Positions 17,360-26,677 of a stretch of DNA of 64,000 nt are shown piece after piece. A program made the translations under genes and the position numbers. Position 1 is the first letter of the stretch. Each line of letters begins with the position of its first letter. The stretch is from an uncultured Lachnospiraceae bacterium (GTDB taxonomy: Bacteria; Bacillota; Clostridia; Lachnospirales; Lachnospiraceae), in the NCBI GenBank assembly GCA_951802115.1, contig CATOPL010000002.1, positions 186,001 to 250,000 on the forward strand, written 5' to 3'. The notes beneath the pieces are model-generated. The model ran no database searches, was not told the DNA's origin, and worked only from the letters and a program-made list of their open reading frames with translations.

Positions 17360-18391
17360 ATGCGTCTGGAAATTTTACTGACGGCGGTCATTTTTTTCGG
17401 CGGAACTTTTTTTTCCGGATATGCGCTGCGCCGCGTCTTAAAAATAAAGGGAGAAGGGTTACTCTTCTCCATCATTGCCGGCACTGCGCTGTGGTGGGCG
17501 TTGCTGGAGCTGATTCTGGTGCCAATGACCATGAGGTTTGCATCGTTTCGTGCGCTGACTTTTGTATACAGTATTGTTCTGGTGGTGACAGTTTTATACG
17601 GAGTTTACTGCTGGAAGGATATTATAGAAGACGGAAGGCGGTTTTTTTGCAGGGCAAAAGAATATCTGACGCCGGGACATGCGGTTGCTTTTTTATTAAT
17701 TATCTGCCAGCTGTATTTTATTCACCATCACATGTATCTGGAGTGGGATGACACCTATTATGTAAATCTTGCCAATGAAGCAGTATTCTCCAATAAAATT
17801 TACTGGGTCTATCCGGAAACGGGCACTTTTGTGGATTTTGATAAAAGGTATGTGTTGTCGCTCTGGCCGATCTTTTATGCATGGCTTTCAAGATTTACGG
17901 GGGTGCTTCCGACGATCATGGCGCACACGATCATGCCCTGGCTTATGATTCCGCTTGCCTATATGGTTTATGGGCTGATTGCAGAGCAGATTTTCTCAGA
18001 GGAAAGGCAGCTGCGGGGGATGTTTCTCTCTATGGCAGTTCTTCTGCACCTGTTCATGAGCGGAGTGCATACGTCAGGACTGACGTTTCTGAGCATTACC
18101 CCGTGGGTGGGGAAAGGAGTTCTGGCTGCGGTTCTGTTTCCAATGCTTTTTTACTGGCTTTTAAGAACCGCAAAAGAAAACAGGATAAGCAACTGGCTGC
18201 TGCTGGGCATCACCTGTCTTGGCGGGTGTCTGCTTTCGTCGATGGGCATTATGCTCAGTCCGGTTTTTGTCGGAACCGCAGTATGCCTTCTGGCGGTATA
18301 CAAAAAAAGTGTCAGATATCTGCTGGCAGGTATAGGGGCCTGTCTGCCCTGCATCGTACTTGGAATCTATTATATTTATCTGGCTCATTGA
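17360..18391 (+). CDS. Polytopic membrane protein, GT-C-like (N-terminal part?)
   Basis: A 343-residue membrane protein with about nine hydrophobic segments. The loop after the third to fourth segments contains LEWDDTYYVNLANEAV, and an acidic pair in this position resembles the GT-C glycosyltransferase loop and the DUF6077-type large membrane proteins of Lachnospiraceae. I cannot assign a function. It ends at TGA 18389-18391; a second in-frame TGA follows two codons later, then ATG 18404 reopens the same frame and continues for 265 residues. The two may be halves of one protein of about 610 residues or two coupled genes. It is probably involved in side-chain addition or export of the polysaccharide. 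Confidence 0.6.
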   Translation: MRLEILLTAVIFFGGTFFSGYALRRVLKIKGEGLLFSIIAGTALWWALLELILVPMTMRFASFRALTFVYSIVLVVTVLYGVYCWKDIIEDGRRFFCRAKEYLTPGHAVAFLLIICQLYFIHHHMYLEWDDTYYVNLANEAVFSNKIYWVYPETGTFVDFDKRYVLSLWPIFYAWLSRFTGVLPTIMAHTIMPWLMIPLAYMVYGLIAEQIFSEERQLRGMFLSMAVLLHLFMSGVHTSGLTFLSITPWVGKGVLAAVLFPMLFYWLLRTAKENRISNWLLLGITCLGGCLLSSMGIMLSPVFVGTAVCLLAVYKKSVRYLLAGIGACLPCIVLGIYYIYLAH

Positions 18392-18403
18392 AGGTGAAAA
18401 GCA

Positions 18404-19201
18404 ATGAAAGATTTTTTTGAGATTGCAAAGACAGATTTTATGGCGACGTTTGCCGGTGGATGGCTGTTCCCGCTCCTGCTTGTAATGGTGCTGATCATTA
18501 TCTGGAAAGAGGAAGAGTGGCATCGGAAAATACTGGCAGGAATTCTGCCGGCGGTGCTTTTGGCTGTTTACTGGTGTCCTCTGACGGGTATGGCTTTTAT
18601 GAGGCTTCTGGGAGAAAATGTCTACTGGAGGATTCTATGGCTGGTTCCTTTGGGAGTGACAATCCCGTATGGAATGTGTCTTCTGCTGAAACGGTTGCAG
18701 GGCATATGGAGGCAATGCGCTTTTTTATTTCTGATGGTGTTGCTTGCATTTTGCGGGAGCAGTGTGCTTTCGACAGAGTGGTTTGAGCCTTCTACAAATA
18801 TCTATAAGCTGCCGCAGAACGTAATCGATATTTGTGAGATCCTGCCGGGAAATATACATGCGATGGTGTCGAACCGGCTGATGCCTTACATCCGGCAGTG
18901 TGATCCTACCATAACTCTGGCGTATGGCCGGAATGCACTGAGTTTTAACGGGATGACAGAAGATTTGTTTGACAATCAGATCATGTATCTGGAAGCACAG
19001 AAGCCGGAGATTGATGTGGATGTGCTCGGACCGCTGGTGAGGGATGAAGGCTGTACATTTCTGGTGTTTTCTCTGAGCCGGACATATGTGGGAGACTGGG
19101 CGGATTATGGCTATCGGGAATATGCGGTCAATGATGAGTTTCGAGTATTTGTAGATGAAGATTATAAGGAAGGTCAGGATACCAGAAAATGGGAAGATTA
19201 A
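18404..19201 (+). CDS. Membrane protein with extracytoplasmic C-terminal domain (C-terminal part?)
   Basis: A 265-residue protein with about four membrane segments (residues 15-125) and then a soluble domain (130-265) without recognised motif, including AYGRNALSFNG and VFSLSRTYVGDWADYG. It is in the same frame as the preceding gene, separated by two TGA codons, and begins at ATG with AAGGTG upstream. The arrangement looks like the second half of a large GT-C-like protein, whose C-terminal soluble domain commonly faces outward. Whether it is translated separately by re-initiation or is the remnant of a nonsense-disrupted gene cannot be decided from one genome. Confidence 0.55.
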   Translation: MKDFFEIAKTDFMATFAGGWLFPLLLVMVLIIIWKEEEWHRKILAGILPAVLLAVYWCPLTGMAFMRLLGENVYWRILWLVPLGVTIPYGMCLLLKRLQGIWRQCAFLFLMVLLAFCGSSVLSTEWFEPSTNIYKLPQNVIDICEILPGNIHAMVSNRLMPYIRQCDPTITLAYGRNALSFNGMTEDLFDNQIMYLEAQKPEIDVDVLGPLVRDEGCTFLVFSLSRTYVGDWADYGYREYAVNDEFRVFVDEDYKEGQDTRKWED

Positions 19202-20385
19202 GAAGTTTAAAACCTTATGCAAAAATATATGTGATACTGATTGCAGTCTTTTTCCTGTCCATGGCTCTGGTGTACTGTATTCCGGTTTCATGGATTCAGG
19301 AGAATGTGGAAAAATCTCTGGCGGTGATGGAGACGGAGGGAGAACGACCCATGTATGCATTTTACCGTCACAGCGCAATCGTGGATAATCATACAGACAT
19401 GCTGATGTATGAGAGCCTGATACCGAACAGAGATTATAATGCAGTGCAGGCATCTGTGAGTATCAATCAGTATCCCAGATACTGGCATGGTTATCAGGTG
19501 ATTCTGCGGCCGCTGACAGTAGTGTTCCAGGTGCAGGAGCTGCGTTATCTGGGTATGATGTTATTCTACCTTCTGTTTTTCTGGAGTGCATGGCTGACTG
19601 CAAAAAAAACCAGGCCGGCGTATGCCGCATTGTATGTGCTGACAATCGCGAGCAGTTATCTGTCGGTGGTTACTACCTGTTTTCAGTATCTGACCACGTT
19701 TTATGTGCTGTTTGCAGCCTTGATTGTGCTGCTGTCCAGGTATGACGCCAAGAAACCGTTGAATCCTTTTCTGTACTTTTTTGTGGTAGGTATGGTGGAA
19801 AATTTTTTTGATTTTCTGACTTATCCGGTGATTACGCTTGGAATTCCGCTGATTCTGTTATTATGGCTTCGAGTCAGGGATCAGCAGGCAGATTTTCAGG
19901 ATAATTTCTGGTTTATGTTTCAGTCTTCAGTTTCGTGGTTTTTTGGGTATGCATTGACCTGGGTCATAAAATGGGGAATCACGACAGTAATTCTTGGGGT
20001 AAGATATTTTTGGAGAACGATGGGGGTGGTTCAGTACCGTCTGCAGGGAAATGAGGAGGAGCCTCTGGACCGGATTGGGACGATTCGAAAAAATCTGAAA
20101 GCCTGGATGAATGTACAGGATGACGGAATTATTACCTGGAGCAAAGTGGCGCTTATCATATTAATCGTGATTTTGATTCTGGTGATATGGAAGAAACTCA
20201 AAGACAGACAGCAGGTACTGGCGTGTGTTCCGATTTTGTTTGTTGCAGGTTATCCATATGTATGGTATCTGGTCATGTCCAATCATTCGCAGATTCACTA
20301 CTGGTATACGTATCGGTCACAGCTGGTGGCTTTGTTTGGAATCCTGATCTTTACGGCAGGTATTTTAAGGGAAAAAGATGAGTAA
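19189..20385 (+). CDS. Polytopic membrane protein of the NHSxIHYWYT family
   Basis: A 398-residue membrane protein with an N-terminal anchor, an extracytoplasmic loop (30-100) and about eight further hydrophobic segments. I do not recognise a named family. It is clearly paralogous to the protein at 50711. Shared blocks are YxRYWHGYxxxLxPL near residues 95-110, DFLTYPxxTLGxPL near 205-220, a basic KW motif in the following helix, and WYLxxxNHSxIHYWYT near the C-terminus. The conserved His/Tyr motif close to the last helix suggests an active-site loop outside the membrane. It overlaps its neighbours on both sides, so it belongs to the polysaccharide operon. Confidence 0.6.
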   Translation: MGRLRSLKPYAKIYVILIAVFFLSMALVYCIPVSWIQENVEKSLAVMETEGERPMYAFYRHSAIVDNHTDMLMYESLIPNRDYNAVQASVSINQYPRYWHGYQVILRPLTVVFQVQELRYLGMMLFYLLFFWSAWLTAKKTRPAYAALYVLTIASSYLSVVTTCFQYLTTFYVLFAALIVLLSRYDAKKPLNPFLYFFVVGMVENFFDFLTYPVITLGIPLILLLWLRVRDQQADFQDNFWFMFQSSVSWFFGYALTWVIKWGITTVILGVRYFWRTMGVVQYRLQGNEEEPLDRIGTIRKNLKAWMNVQDDGIITWSKVALIILIVILILVIWKKLKDRQQVLACVPILFVAGYPYVWYLVMSNHSQIHYWYTYRSQLVALFGILIFTAGILREKDE

Positions 20386-22117
20386 AATGTGGAAGAGCAG
20401 ACTGGAAAATATCATGCAAAAACACGGGAATTGCCGATGTTTGAGCGTTTCACTTCTGATGGCGGCTTTATGCGGAATTTTTGCCGTGTTTCAGCCGCTT
20501 TATCTGAATGTAGATAATTATCAGACAGCTTTGGTACTGAACAGAGTTTACGATGCAGATAATTACTGTATGTTTGTGAATCCGCTTTTGTGTCTGCTCT
20601 CAGGCCTGCTTGGGGACGTAATGCCATCTGCAGACAATTACACACTGCTGAGCAGAGTTTTGATTCTGCTGGGTGTCTGGTGCCTGGGATATCATATTGC
20701 GAAGGCTTCACGTGAGAAATTGGAGTTGTTCTGCGGATATTTGATGCTCTTTCTGCTGGTGGTCAATGCAAGTCTGTTTTTTGATTATTTTACGATCTGG
20801 GCGTCTTTTTTTACCTGTACGGGAATGGTTTCTCTTATATCGGCTGTGCAGCAGGAAAGCCGGAAACAGGCAGCTGCAGGAACTGTGTTTTTGATCTGCG
20901 GTGTGATGTGGAGAATGGAGTCTGCCGCGATCTTTCTGCCGTTTTTTGTACTGGAACTGTTCACGGACCTGGTTTTTCGTACGGTTACAGGAGAAAAAAA
21001 GCGGCAGTGGATAAAAAAAACGTGCAGATTGCTTTTACCGGCGGTGCTGTGTACTGTTTTACTGCTTCTGACGGATCTGGGATTTAAGGCTTCAGATCAA
21101 TACAAAGCAGGTGTAGAATATTCCAATGCAGTCAGTTCCGTGGTGGACTTTCCGATGGAAAATTATGAGGATGTTGCTGACCGTCTGCCCGGAATCAGCA
21201 AAAATGATTATGAGAGTCTCCGGCTGCATATGTATGCAGATACTGATAGGGTTGATGCCGCTTATGCCAGAAGAATCTCGGAGGGCGGTTCAAAAAAAGC
21301 CGGTATTTCGGATTTATGGAGTGCAAACAGACAGCTTTTGGAAACCATCATAACTTCGAAAAAGACACTGTTTTCGATAGTTTTGCTTTTCCTGCTGCTT
21401 TTGTGGCTGGTTTTATCAAATACAATGTGGTACAATAAACTGGAATTGCTTCTGGCATACAGCGGTGCCTGGCTGATTATCTTATATTTTACCTGGATCG
21501 GACGTGCGCCTCTTCGAATCGTTAATTCTGTTTTGTATGCAGTGTTTGGTATTGTGCTGATATTGTATAGGAAGGGGAGTATGACAGAAGGGAGAGACGG
21601 GGCGAAATGGGTCAGGCGGCTTATCGGCCTGGCGGTCTTTTCTGTGGTATGTGCGGATACTATATCGTATGATTTTATATCTCCTCAGTCTGTTTTCCGG
21701 GTGAGGGAAGATGAGGACGAAAGCAGGTGGCAGTCAACTTATGCCGATGGAGAGCTCTATCTCTGGAAAACAAGTGAGTATGTCTTATATCCCATGGCCG
21801 ATTACATCAACCAGGGAAAATTTATGACAGATGAATTCCTGGCTCACAATCTGTCTTATGGGGACTGGGTTTACGGTCAGGTGTACTATGAGCGGTATCT
21901 GGAGAGGCTTGGAATTCCCAATCCGGTGAAGGCGCTGATAGAAAGAGACCGGATGTATTATGTGGCTCTGGACGAAACAGGGATGCTCAGGTATCTGCAG
22001 GAACATTACGACAAGACCATACAGGCGAGGAAGGTACGGGAGCTTGAAGGAATTCCGGTATGGGAGTTTCAAAGCGCAGAGGAAATCGGAAAACATAAAA
22101 CAGATATCATAGAATAG
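20378..22117 (+). CDS. Large polytopic membrane protein, GT-C-like
   Basis: A 579-residue protein with about ten to eleven membrane segments and a C-terminal soluble domain (about 450-579). The first extracytoplasmic loop has [19 protein letters not shown], with acidic residues as in GT-C glycosyltransferases. The C-terminal part ([20 protein letters not shown] onward) resembles the end of the protein at 24961 (GDWISFSPVWEEKLEQNGI), so these two are probably distant paralogs. The start overlaps the previous stop by 8 bases. It may be a polyprenyl-phosphate-dependent glycosyltransferase or a modifying enzyme; this is inference. Confidence 0.55.
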   Translation: MSKMWKSRLENIMQKHGNCRCLSVSLLMAALCGIFAVFQPLYLNVDNYQTALVLNRVYDADNYCMFVNPLLCLLSGLLGDVMPSADNYTLLSRVLILLGVWCLGYHIAKASREKLELFCGYLMLFLLVVNASLFFDYFTIWASFFTCTGMVSLISAVQQESRKQAAAGTVFLICGVMWRMESAAIFLPFFVLELFTDLVFRTVTGEKKRQWIKKTCRLLLPAVLCTVLLLLTDLGFKASDQYKAGVEYSNAVSSVVDFPMENYEDVADRLPGISKNDYESLRLHMYADTDRVDAAYARRISEGGSKKAGISDLWSANRQLLETIITSKKTLFSIVLLFLLLLWLVLSNTMWYNKLELLLAYSGAWLIILYFTWIGRAPLRIVNSVLYAVFGIVLILYRKGSMTEGRDGAKWVRRLIGLAVFSVVCADTISYDFISPQSVFRVREDEDESRWQSTYADGELYLWKTSEYVLYPMADYINQGKFMTDEFLAHNLSYGDWVYGQVYYERYLERLGIPNPVKALIERDRMYYVALDETGMLRYLQEHYDKTIQARKVRELEGIPVWEFQSAEEIGKHKTDIIE

Positions 22118-22131
22118 AAGGAGAAATACGG

Positions 22132-23703
22132 ATGAAAAAAGTGATTGTGATCGGGGCAGGTCCTGCGGGACTGACGGCTGCTTATGAACTGAAGAAACGT
22201 TCTCCGGAATCGTATGATGTGACGATTCTTGAGGAAAGCAATGCCATCGGCGGGATATCCAGGACTGTCAGATATAAAAACAACCGCATGGATATCGGAG
22301 GGCATCGCTTCTTCTCCAAAGATGAAAGAGTTATGGACTGGTGGCGGGCCCTGATGCCGATGCAGGGAGCGCCTGCTTATGATGACAAAAAGCTTGGACG
22401 CAGGAAGCCTCTGAGCAAAGGAGGACCGGATCCGGAGAAAGAAGACCGGGTTATGCTGGTGCGTCAGAGAGTGTCCAGAATCTATTATAATAAAAAATTC
22501 TTTGATTATCCGATCAGCATGAAGCCTCAGACGTTCATCAATATGGGGCTGGTGCAGACCGTCCGGGCGGGGTTCAGTTACCTTTTTTCGTGTTTTCACA
22601 AACGAAAAGAAGATTCTCTGGAAAATTTTTATGTCAATCGTTTTGGAAAAGTTCTTTATGGAATGTTTTTTGAAGGTTATACGGAGAAGCTGTGGGGGCG
22701 GCATCCAAAAGAAATCGATCCCAGCTGGGGAGCGCAGAGAGTCAAAGGTCTGTCGATATTGGCGATTATCAAAGATATGTTTTCTAAAATACTTCCCGGA
22801 AAAAAGAACAGAAAGGTTGAGACTTCTCTGATCGAGGAATTTATTTATCCGAAGTATGGCCCGGGACAGCTCTGGGAGATTACGGCTTCCGAGATTGAGG
22901 CGATGGGCGGCAGGATCGTCATGAACTGCAGAGTGACCGACATTGATGCGAAAGACGGGAAAGTGGTGTCTGTGCAGACAGAACGCCGGGACGGAACGAA
23001 AGAGACTATAGAAGGGGACATCTTTATTTCTTCTATGCCCCTGAAGGATCTGGTGCTGGGGATGGGGAATGTGGTTCCTGAGAAGGTCCATAAGACGGCA
23101 GCAGGGCTTCCTTACAGAGATTATGTGACGGTAGGACTGCTTGTCAGAAAGCTGAATATGAAAAATCTTACAAAGATAAAGACACTGAACGATATCATTC
23201 CGGACTGTTGGATCTACGTGCAGGATACCAAGGTAAAACTTGGACGGATTCAGATTTACAATAACTGGTCGCCGTATATGGTGGAGGACGTGGACAATAA
23301 GGTATGGGTCGGACTGGAGTATTTCTGCAGCGAGAACGATGATTTCTGGAATATGACAGGCAAAGACTGCAAAATTTTTGCAGTCAAGGAACTGATCCGA
23401 ATGGGTATTATTGATAAAAAGGAGGATGTTCTGGACGCTCACAGGGAAAAAGTAAAGAAAGCTTATCCGGCGTATTTTGATACGTATGACCATATTGATG
23501 AGGTGATCTCCTATCTGAATCAATATGAAAATCTCTATTGTGTCGGCAGGAACGGACAGCATCGTTATAACAATATGGATCATTCCATGGCGACTGCGTT
23601 CGAGACGGTGGACAACATACTGTCAGGGAAGAAGAACAAAGAAAATGTCTGGAATGTGAATACAGAAAAAGAGTATCATGAAACTGCGGAGGAGAAAAAT
23701 TAA
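22132..23703 (+). CDS. NAD(P)/FAD-dependent amine-oxidase-like oxidoreductase
   Basis: A 523-residue flavoprotein with the dinucleotide motif [17 protein letters not shown] at the N-terminus, then [14 protein letters not shown] and [11 protein letters not shown], as in protoporphyrinogen-oxidase-like and UDP-galactopyranose-mutase-like enzymes. The C-terminus has the FAD-binding [19 protein letters not shown]. Members are frequently found in exopolysaccharide loci next to glycosyltransferases and large membrane proteins, but their substrate is not established as far as I know. A mutase or a lipid-linked sugar oxidoreductase are both plausible. It ends the forward run of genes; the next gene is on the reverse strand. 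Confidence 0.72.
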   Translation: MKKVIVIGAGPAGLTAAYELKKRSPESYDVTILEESNAIGGISRTVRYKNNRMDIGGHRFFSKDERVMDWWRALMPMQGAPAYDDKKLGRRKPLSKGGPDPEKEDRVMLVRQRVSRIYYNKKFFDYPISMKPQTFINMGLVQTVRAGFSYLFSCFHKRKEDSLENFYVNRFGKVLYGMFFEGYTEKLWGRHPKEIDPSWGAQRVKGLSILAIIKDMFSKILPGKKNRKVETSLIEEFIYPKYGPGQLWEITASEIEAMGGRIVMNCRVTDIDAKDGKVVSVQTERRDGTKETIEGDIFISSMPLKDLVLGMGNVVPEKVHKTAAGLPYRDYVTVGLLVRKLNMKNLTKIKTLNDIIPDCWIYVQDTKVKLGRIQIYNNWSPYMVEDVDNKVWVGLEYFCSENDDFWNMTGKDCKIFAVKELIRMGIIDKKEDVLDAHREKVKKAYPAYFDTYDHIDEVISYLNQYENLYCVGRNGQHRYNNMDHSMATAFETVDNILSGKKNKENVWNVNTEKEYHETAEEKN

Positions 23704-23830
23704 GGACAGGAATGCCGGACGTTGATGGAAGGCAGATCGAAAATCTGCAAAATATGGGAGATGCTGCAACATGCAGTTCTGTTCTGTGACCGGAGCCGGT
23801 ACACCGCGCCGCCTGATCGCAGCAGCAGAG

Positions 23831-24628
23831 CTATAAGGTGCGGCAGCTCCTTTTTTTTCGTATAAAATCGACTAGCTGCTGTCCGAACAGCCTGCGGATC
23901 CCATATTTTATATAAAAAACAAACTCCCGGATCATCCAGGCGAAGGAGAGATGAAAAATCCCCAGTTCCTTCTGCATACGGTGTTTTTCCCGGTGAGAGA
24001 GCAGCTTGTTCTGATCCGAATAACCGGCGATTTCATAGACGGATATCAACAGTGGACAGTATGCAAATTTTTTCTTCTGCAGGTACATGGAGAGGAAAAA
24101 ATGATGATCGGCACAAACCCGGTAAGTAATATCATAGGGGGATGCCGTCAGCAGCTCGCGCCGGATAAAGGCGGACTGATGACAGAAAGGCATCTCATAG
24201 GTGATATGATTCAGCGGGAGAGCAGGATAATGCCGGGTATTGCCCTGATAGACGCCGAGTGTATCCCCATAGAGAATCTGCGCATCGATATGATGGCGGA
24301 AAGCCTGTTCCAGCGTATCCGCTGCACAGAGCAGGTCTCCTGCGTTTAAAAAAAGAAGCCATTTTCCGCGCGCCATTTTCACGCCTTTGTTCATGGCGTC
24401 ATATATCCCCCGGTCAGGCTCTGATACAAAACGAAAAAGAATCCCTCTGTCGGAAAAAAGAGTTTGATAACGAGACAGTAGTTCTTCTGTATCATCAGAG
24501 GATCCGCCGTCAACCACCAGATATTCAAAAGAGAGGTAAGACTGCAAAAGGACATTGTTCAGGGTGGCCCGGACCGCTTCGGATGCCTGAAAGCATACGG
24601 TAATGATGGATAAAACAGGTTTGCTCAT
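23831..24628 (-). CDS. GT2 family glycosyltransferase
   Basis: A 265-residue GT-A glycosyltransferase of family 2. It opens with SKPVLSIITVCFQASEAV, has EYLVVDGGSSDDT with the nucleotide-binding aspartates, EPDRGIYDAMNKGV, and LFLNAGDLL with the metal-binding acid in the usual DXD place. The sequence resembles WcaA-like colanic-acid transferases. It is the only complete reverse-strand gene in the polysaccharide loci and faces the FAD oxidoreductase gene across 127 bases. A candidate promoter lies just upstream of its start. The T-rich tract near its 3' end is within the coding region. Confidence 0.85.
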   Translation of the reverse strand: MSKPVLSIITVCFQASEAVRATLNNVLLQSYLSFEYLVVDGGSSDDTEELLSRYQTLFSDRGILFRFVSEPDRGIYDAMNKGVKMARGKWLLFLNAGDLLCAADTLEQAFRHHIDAQILYGDTLGVYQGNTRHYPALPLNHITYEMPFCHQSAFIRRELLTASPYDITYRVCADHHFFLSMYLQKKKFAYCPLLISVYEIAGYSDQNKLLSHREKHRMQKELGIFHLSFAWMIREFVFYIKYGIRRLFGQQLVDFIRKKRSCRTL

Positions 24629-24655
24629 AGAAATCTCCGATCAGAGTTTTTGATT

Positions 24656-24684
24656 ATCATATATCGAAATTTAGTATTTTACAA
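24656..24684 (-). promoter_or_regulatory. Candidate promoter of the reverse GT2 gene
   Basis: Read on the minus strand, TTGTAA (24684-24679), a 17-base spacer and TATGAT (24661-24656) form a sigma-A-like promoter about 28 bases before the GT2 start. An overlapping alternative (TTGAAA with a 16-base spacer and TAAATT) is nearly as good, so the exact start of transcription is uncertain. Confidence 0.4.
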
Positions 24685-24897
24685 GATCTTTTCAAATCGT
24701 TTGTATAGTTTTTGATAAAAACAGCTGTTAATCCAGACAGTTGTTCCTTCCAGATAAGTAATCATGCCGTTTTCCACTTCGTGGGACCCTCATCATTACA
24801 GGGAACGAAGCAGTACTAAAGGGCTCAAAACACGCACCCTGATTCTGTAATAATATTCAGGTCTGATTATGAAAAGCTGCAATCTGGGAAAAGAATA
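24685..24897. other. Intergenic region between divergent GT2 and membrane-protein genes
   Basis: Together with the two flanking promoters this fills the 332-base gap between divergent genes. I see no open frame with a ribosome site and no tRNA. A short inverted repeat (CCCT...AGGG around 24787-24803) is too weak to call a terminator or riboswitch. It probably only holds regulatory sequence for the two divergent genes. Confidence 0.4.
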
Positions 24898-24926
24898 ATG
24901 ACAAACAGAGAAAAATAGAGTAGAAT
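24898..24926 (+). promoter_or_regulatory. Sigma-A-type promoter for 24961-29470
   Basis: ATGACA (24898-24903), a 17-base spacer and TAGAAT (24921-24926), each one mismatch from consensus, lie 35 bases before the ATG at 24961. It would drive the membrane protein, MBOAT and AlgJ-like genes as a unit separate from the upstream operon, which ends at the FAD oxidoreductase. Confidence 0.5.
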
Positions 24927-24960
24927 AAGAAAGATTACAGGGTAATACAGGAAGTGGAGT

Positions 24961-26646
24961 ATGAGCGGAGAAAAAAGAAGGAACGCGCTTACAGCAGTAT
25001 TGTGCGCTGTGGGATATTTTTTGATTCTGGGCCAGGTGGTTCCATATGTCTATGGCATTATTGACGACCGTACCATGATGGAGATTATATCCGGCCAGTA
25101 TCTTGGAAGGCCGGACGCACATGCAATTTTTTCAGGTTACTGGTATACTCTGTTTTTGAAAAACCTGTATGCTCTGGTACCTCAGATGGACTGGTATGCT
25201 TTTCTGTATCTTGTTTTTCAGGCCGGATGTACTGCCTTGATTCTGTATCGGGTATGGTCAGAGCATAATACAAAAGCAGAAAAAATCATGGCAACGGTTC
25301 TGATATCCGTTCTGATTCCGATTCTGGGGATGCAGGCGGCAGTGCAGCTGACATTTACGACCACGGCGGCAGTGCTGGGCGTGACGGTGCTGTTCTGGTA
25401 TATAACGTCGGAACAGATCGGGTACATCGATCTGGCCGTATTGTTTTTTCTGGGATTTCTGACCTGTCAGGTACGTGAATCTATCTTTTATATGATACTT
25501 CCTGTATGTTTCGTTCTGTGGCTGTTCCGAATACTGGAGAAGAAAGAGAGGACGCCTGCGCATCTTCTTCTGCCGGCAGCTGTGATCGTGATACTTGTAC
25601 TGAATATGCTGGGAAACCGGGTCGGATACGGCAGTGAAAAATGGCAGGCCTATCATCAGTACAATATGGCGCGTTCAGAAGTCTATGATTATGCGGATCA
25701 TACGTTTCCGCCTTATGAAGGTGCAGAAGAACTGTATCGTGCCGCGGGAATTGAGAAAAAGAGCAGGGCAAGGACTCTGATGAATTATAATTATACGGCA
25801 GATGACAGGATCACACCGGGGTTTTTTGAAAGATATATTGCTGTATATGATCAGCTGCTTCCTGACGGGCGAAGCAGAATGCAGAAGCTTTCGGGTGCAG
25901 GAAAAGAATACGTAAAAGGAGCTGCAGAGGGCAGATTTGGCAGTATGCATCTGTGGTTGCTGATGGGTTATGTGGTATTATCCGTCTGGTATTTTGTTCG
26001 CGGAAACAGACTTTCCGGTATGAAAGTATTAAGTACAGGCGGAGCACAGATATGTTTGTGGTTTTACCTGATCTATGAAGGAAGATTGCCGGAAAGAGTA
26101 ATCTACAGTATGAATCTGATGTTGACTGTTCTGCTTCTGCTTCTGACACGGGAAATATTTTACGAAGTACAGATATCAGAAATACTGAAAAAAGCGGGAA
26201 TGTTTGCGGCAGTTCTTCTGGCGCTTCCGGTCCTTGCGGGCAGGCTGACAGAGCTTCGTACAGAGAATCTTGAGATGTACGAAAGAAATAAGGATGTGGA
26301 GGAACTGAAAGAATACTGTATGTCGCATCCGGAAAATTTTTATTTTAATGATGTGGTTTCTTTTGCCTTTACAACCAGCAACGTATTTTGGTGGAAACCA
26401 GAACCATATGTTATGAATTATATGTCTCTGGGAGACTGGATCAGCTTTAGTCCCGTCTGGGAGGAGAAACTGGAACAGAATGGAATCAGCAGTGTCAGAG
26501 AGGCGCTGTATAAAAACAGCCGGGTATATCTTATCTGCAATTTTGACAAAGGTCTCGAATACCTGGAACAGCTGTATGATGGCGTTTCCTGCGAAGAAAA
26601 AGATAAAGTTGCAGGGTTTCATATTTATCAACTAACAGAAGAATAA
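24961..26646 (+). CDS. Large polytopic membrane protein, GT-C-like
   Basis: A 561-residue protein with about ten membrane segments and a C-terminal soluble domain (about 430-561). The first outer loop has YGIIDDRTMMEIISGQYLG, with a paired DD as in GT-C enzymes, and GYWYTLFLKNLYALVPQMDW follows. The C-terminal domain, around SLGDWISFSPVWEEKLEQ, resembles the corresponding part of the protein at 20378, suggesting common ancestry. No family can be named with confidence. It is the first gene after a good promoter and is 31 bases ahead of the MBOAT gene. A role in modifying or transferring sugar to the exported polymer is plausible. Confidence 0.55.
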   Translation: MSGEKRRNALTAVLCAVGYFLILGQVVPYVYGIIDDRTMMEIISGQYLGRPDAHAIFSGYWYTLFLKNLYALVPQMDWYAFLYLVFQAGCTALILYRVWSEHNTKAEKIMATVLISVLIPILGMQAAVQLTFTTTAAVLGVTVLFWYITSEQIGYIDLAVLFFLGFLTCQVRESIFYMILPVCFVLWLFRILEKKERTPAHLLLPAAVIVILVLNMLGNRVGYGSEKWQAYHQYNMARSEVYDYADHTFPPYEGAEELYRAAGIEKKSRARTLMNYNYTADDRITPGFFERYIAVYDQLLPDGRSRMQKLSGAGKEYVKGAAEGRFGSMHLWLLMGYVVLSVWYFVRGNRLSGMKVLSTGGAQICLWFYLIYEGRLPERVIYSMNLMLTVLLLLLTREIFYEVQISEILKKAGMFAAVLLALPVLAGRLTELRTENLEMYERNKDVEELKEYCMSHPENFYFNDVVSFAFTTSNVFWWKPEPYVMNYMSLGDWISFSPVWEEKLEQNGISSVREALYKNSRVYLICNFDKGLEYLEQLYDGVSCEEKDKVAGFHIYQLTEE

Positions 26647-26677
26647 TTGAAAATACAAAAGATAAAGGGAGCAGGTT

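Noticed and set aside
22069..23583. A 504-codon open frame on the minus strand opposite the FAD oxidoreductase
   Set aside because: It is exactly antisense to a gene with clear flavoprotein motifs. Its translation is rich in His, Arg and Ile without any domain, as expected of a shadow frame.
23828..23862. GAGCT...AGCTC stem followed by eight T, as a terminator for the FAD oxidoreductase gene
   Set aside because: The stem is only five bases, and the T run encodes the C-terminal lysines of the reverse GT2 gene. It may aid termination, but the evidence is weak.
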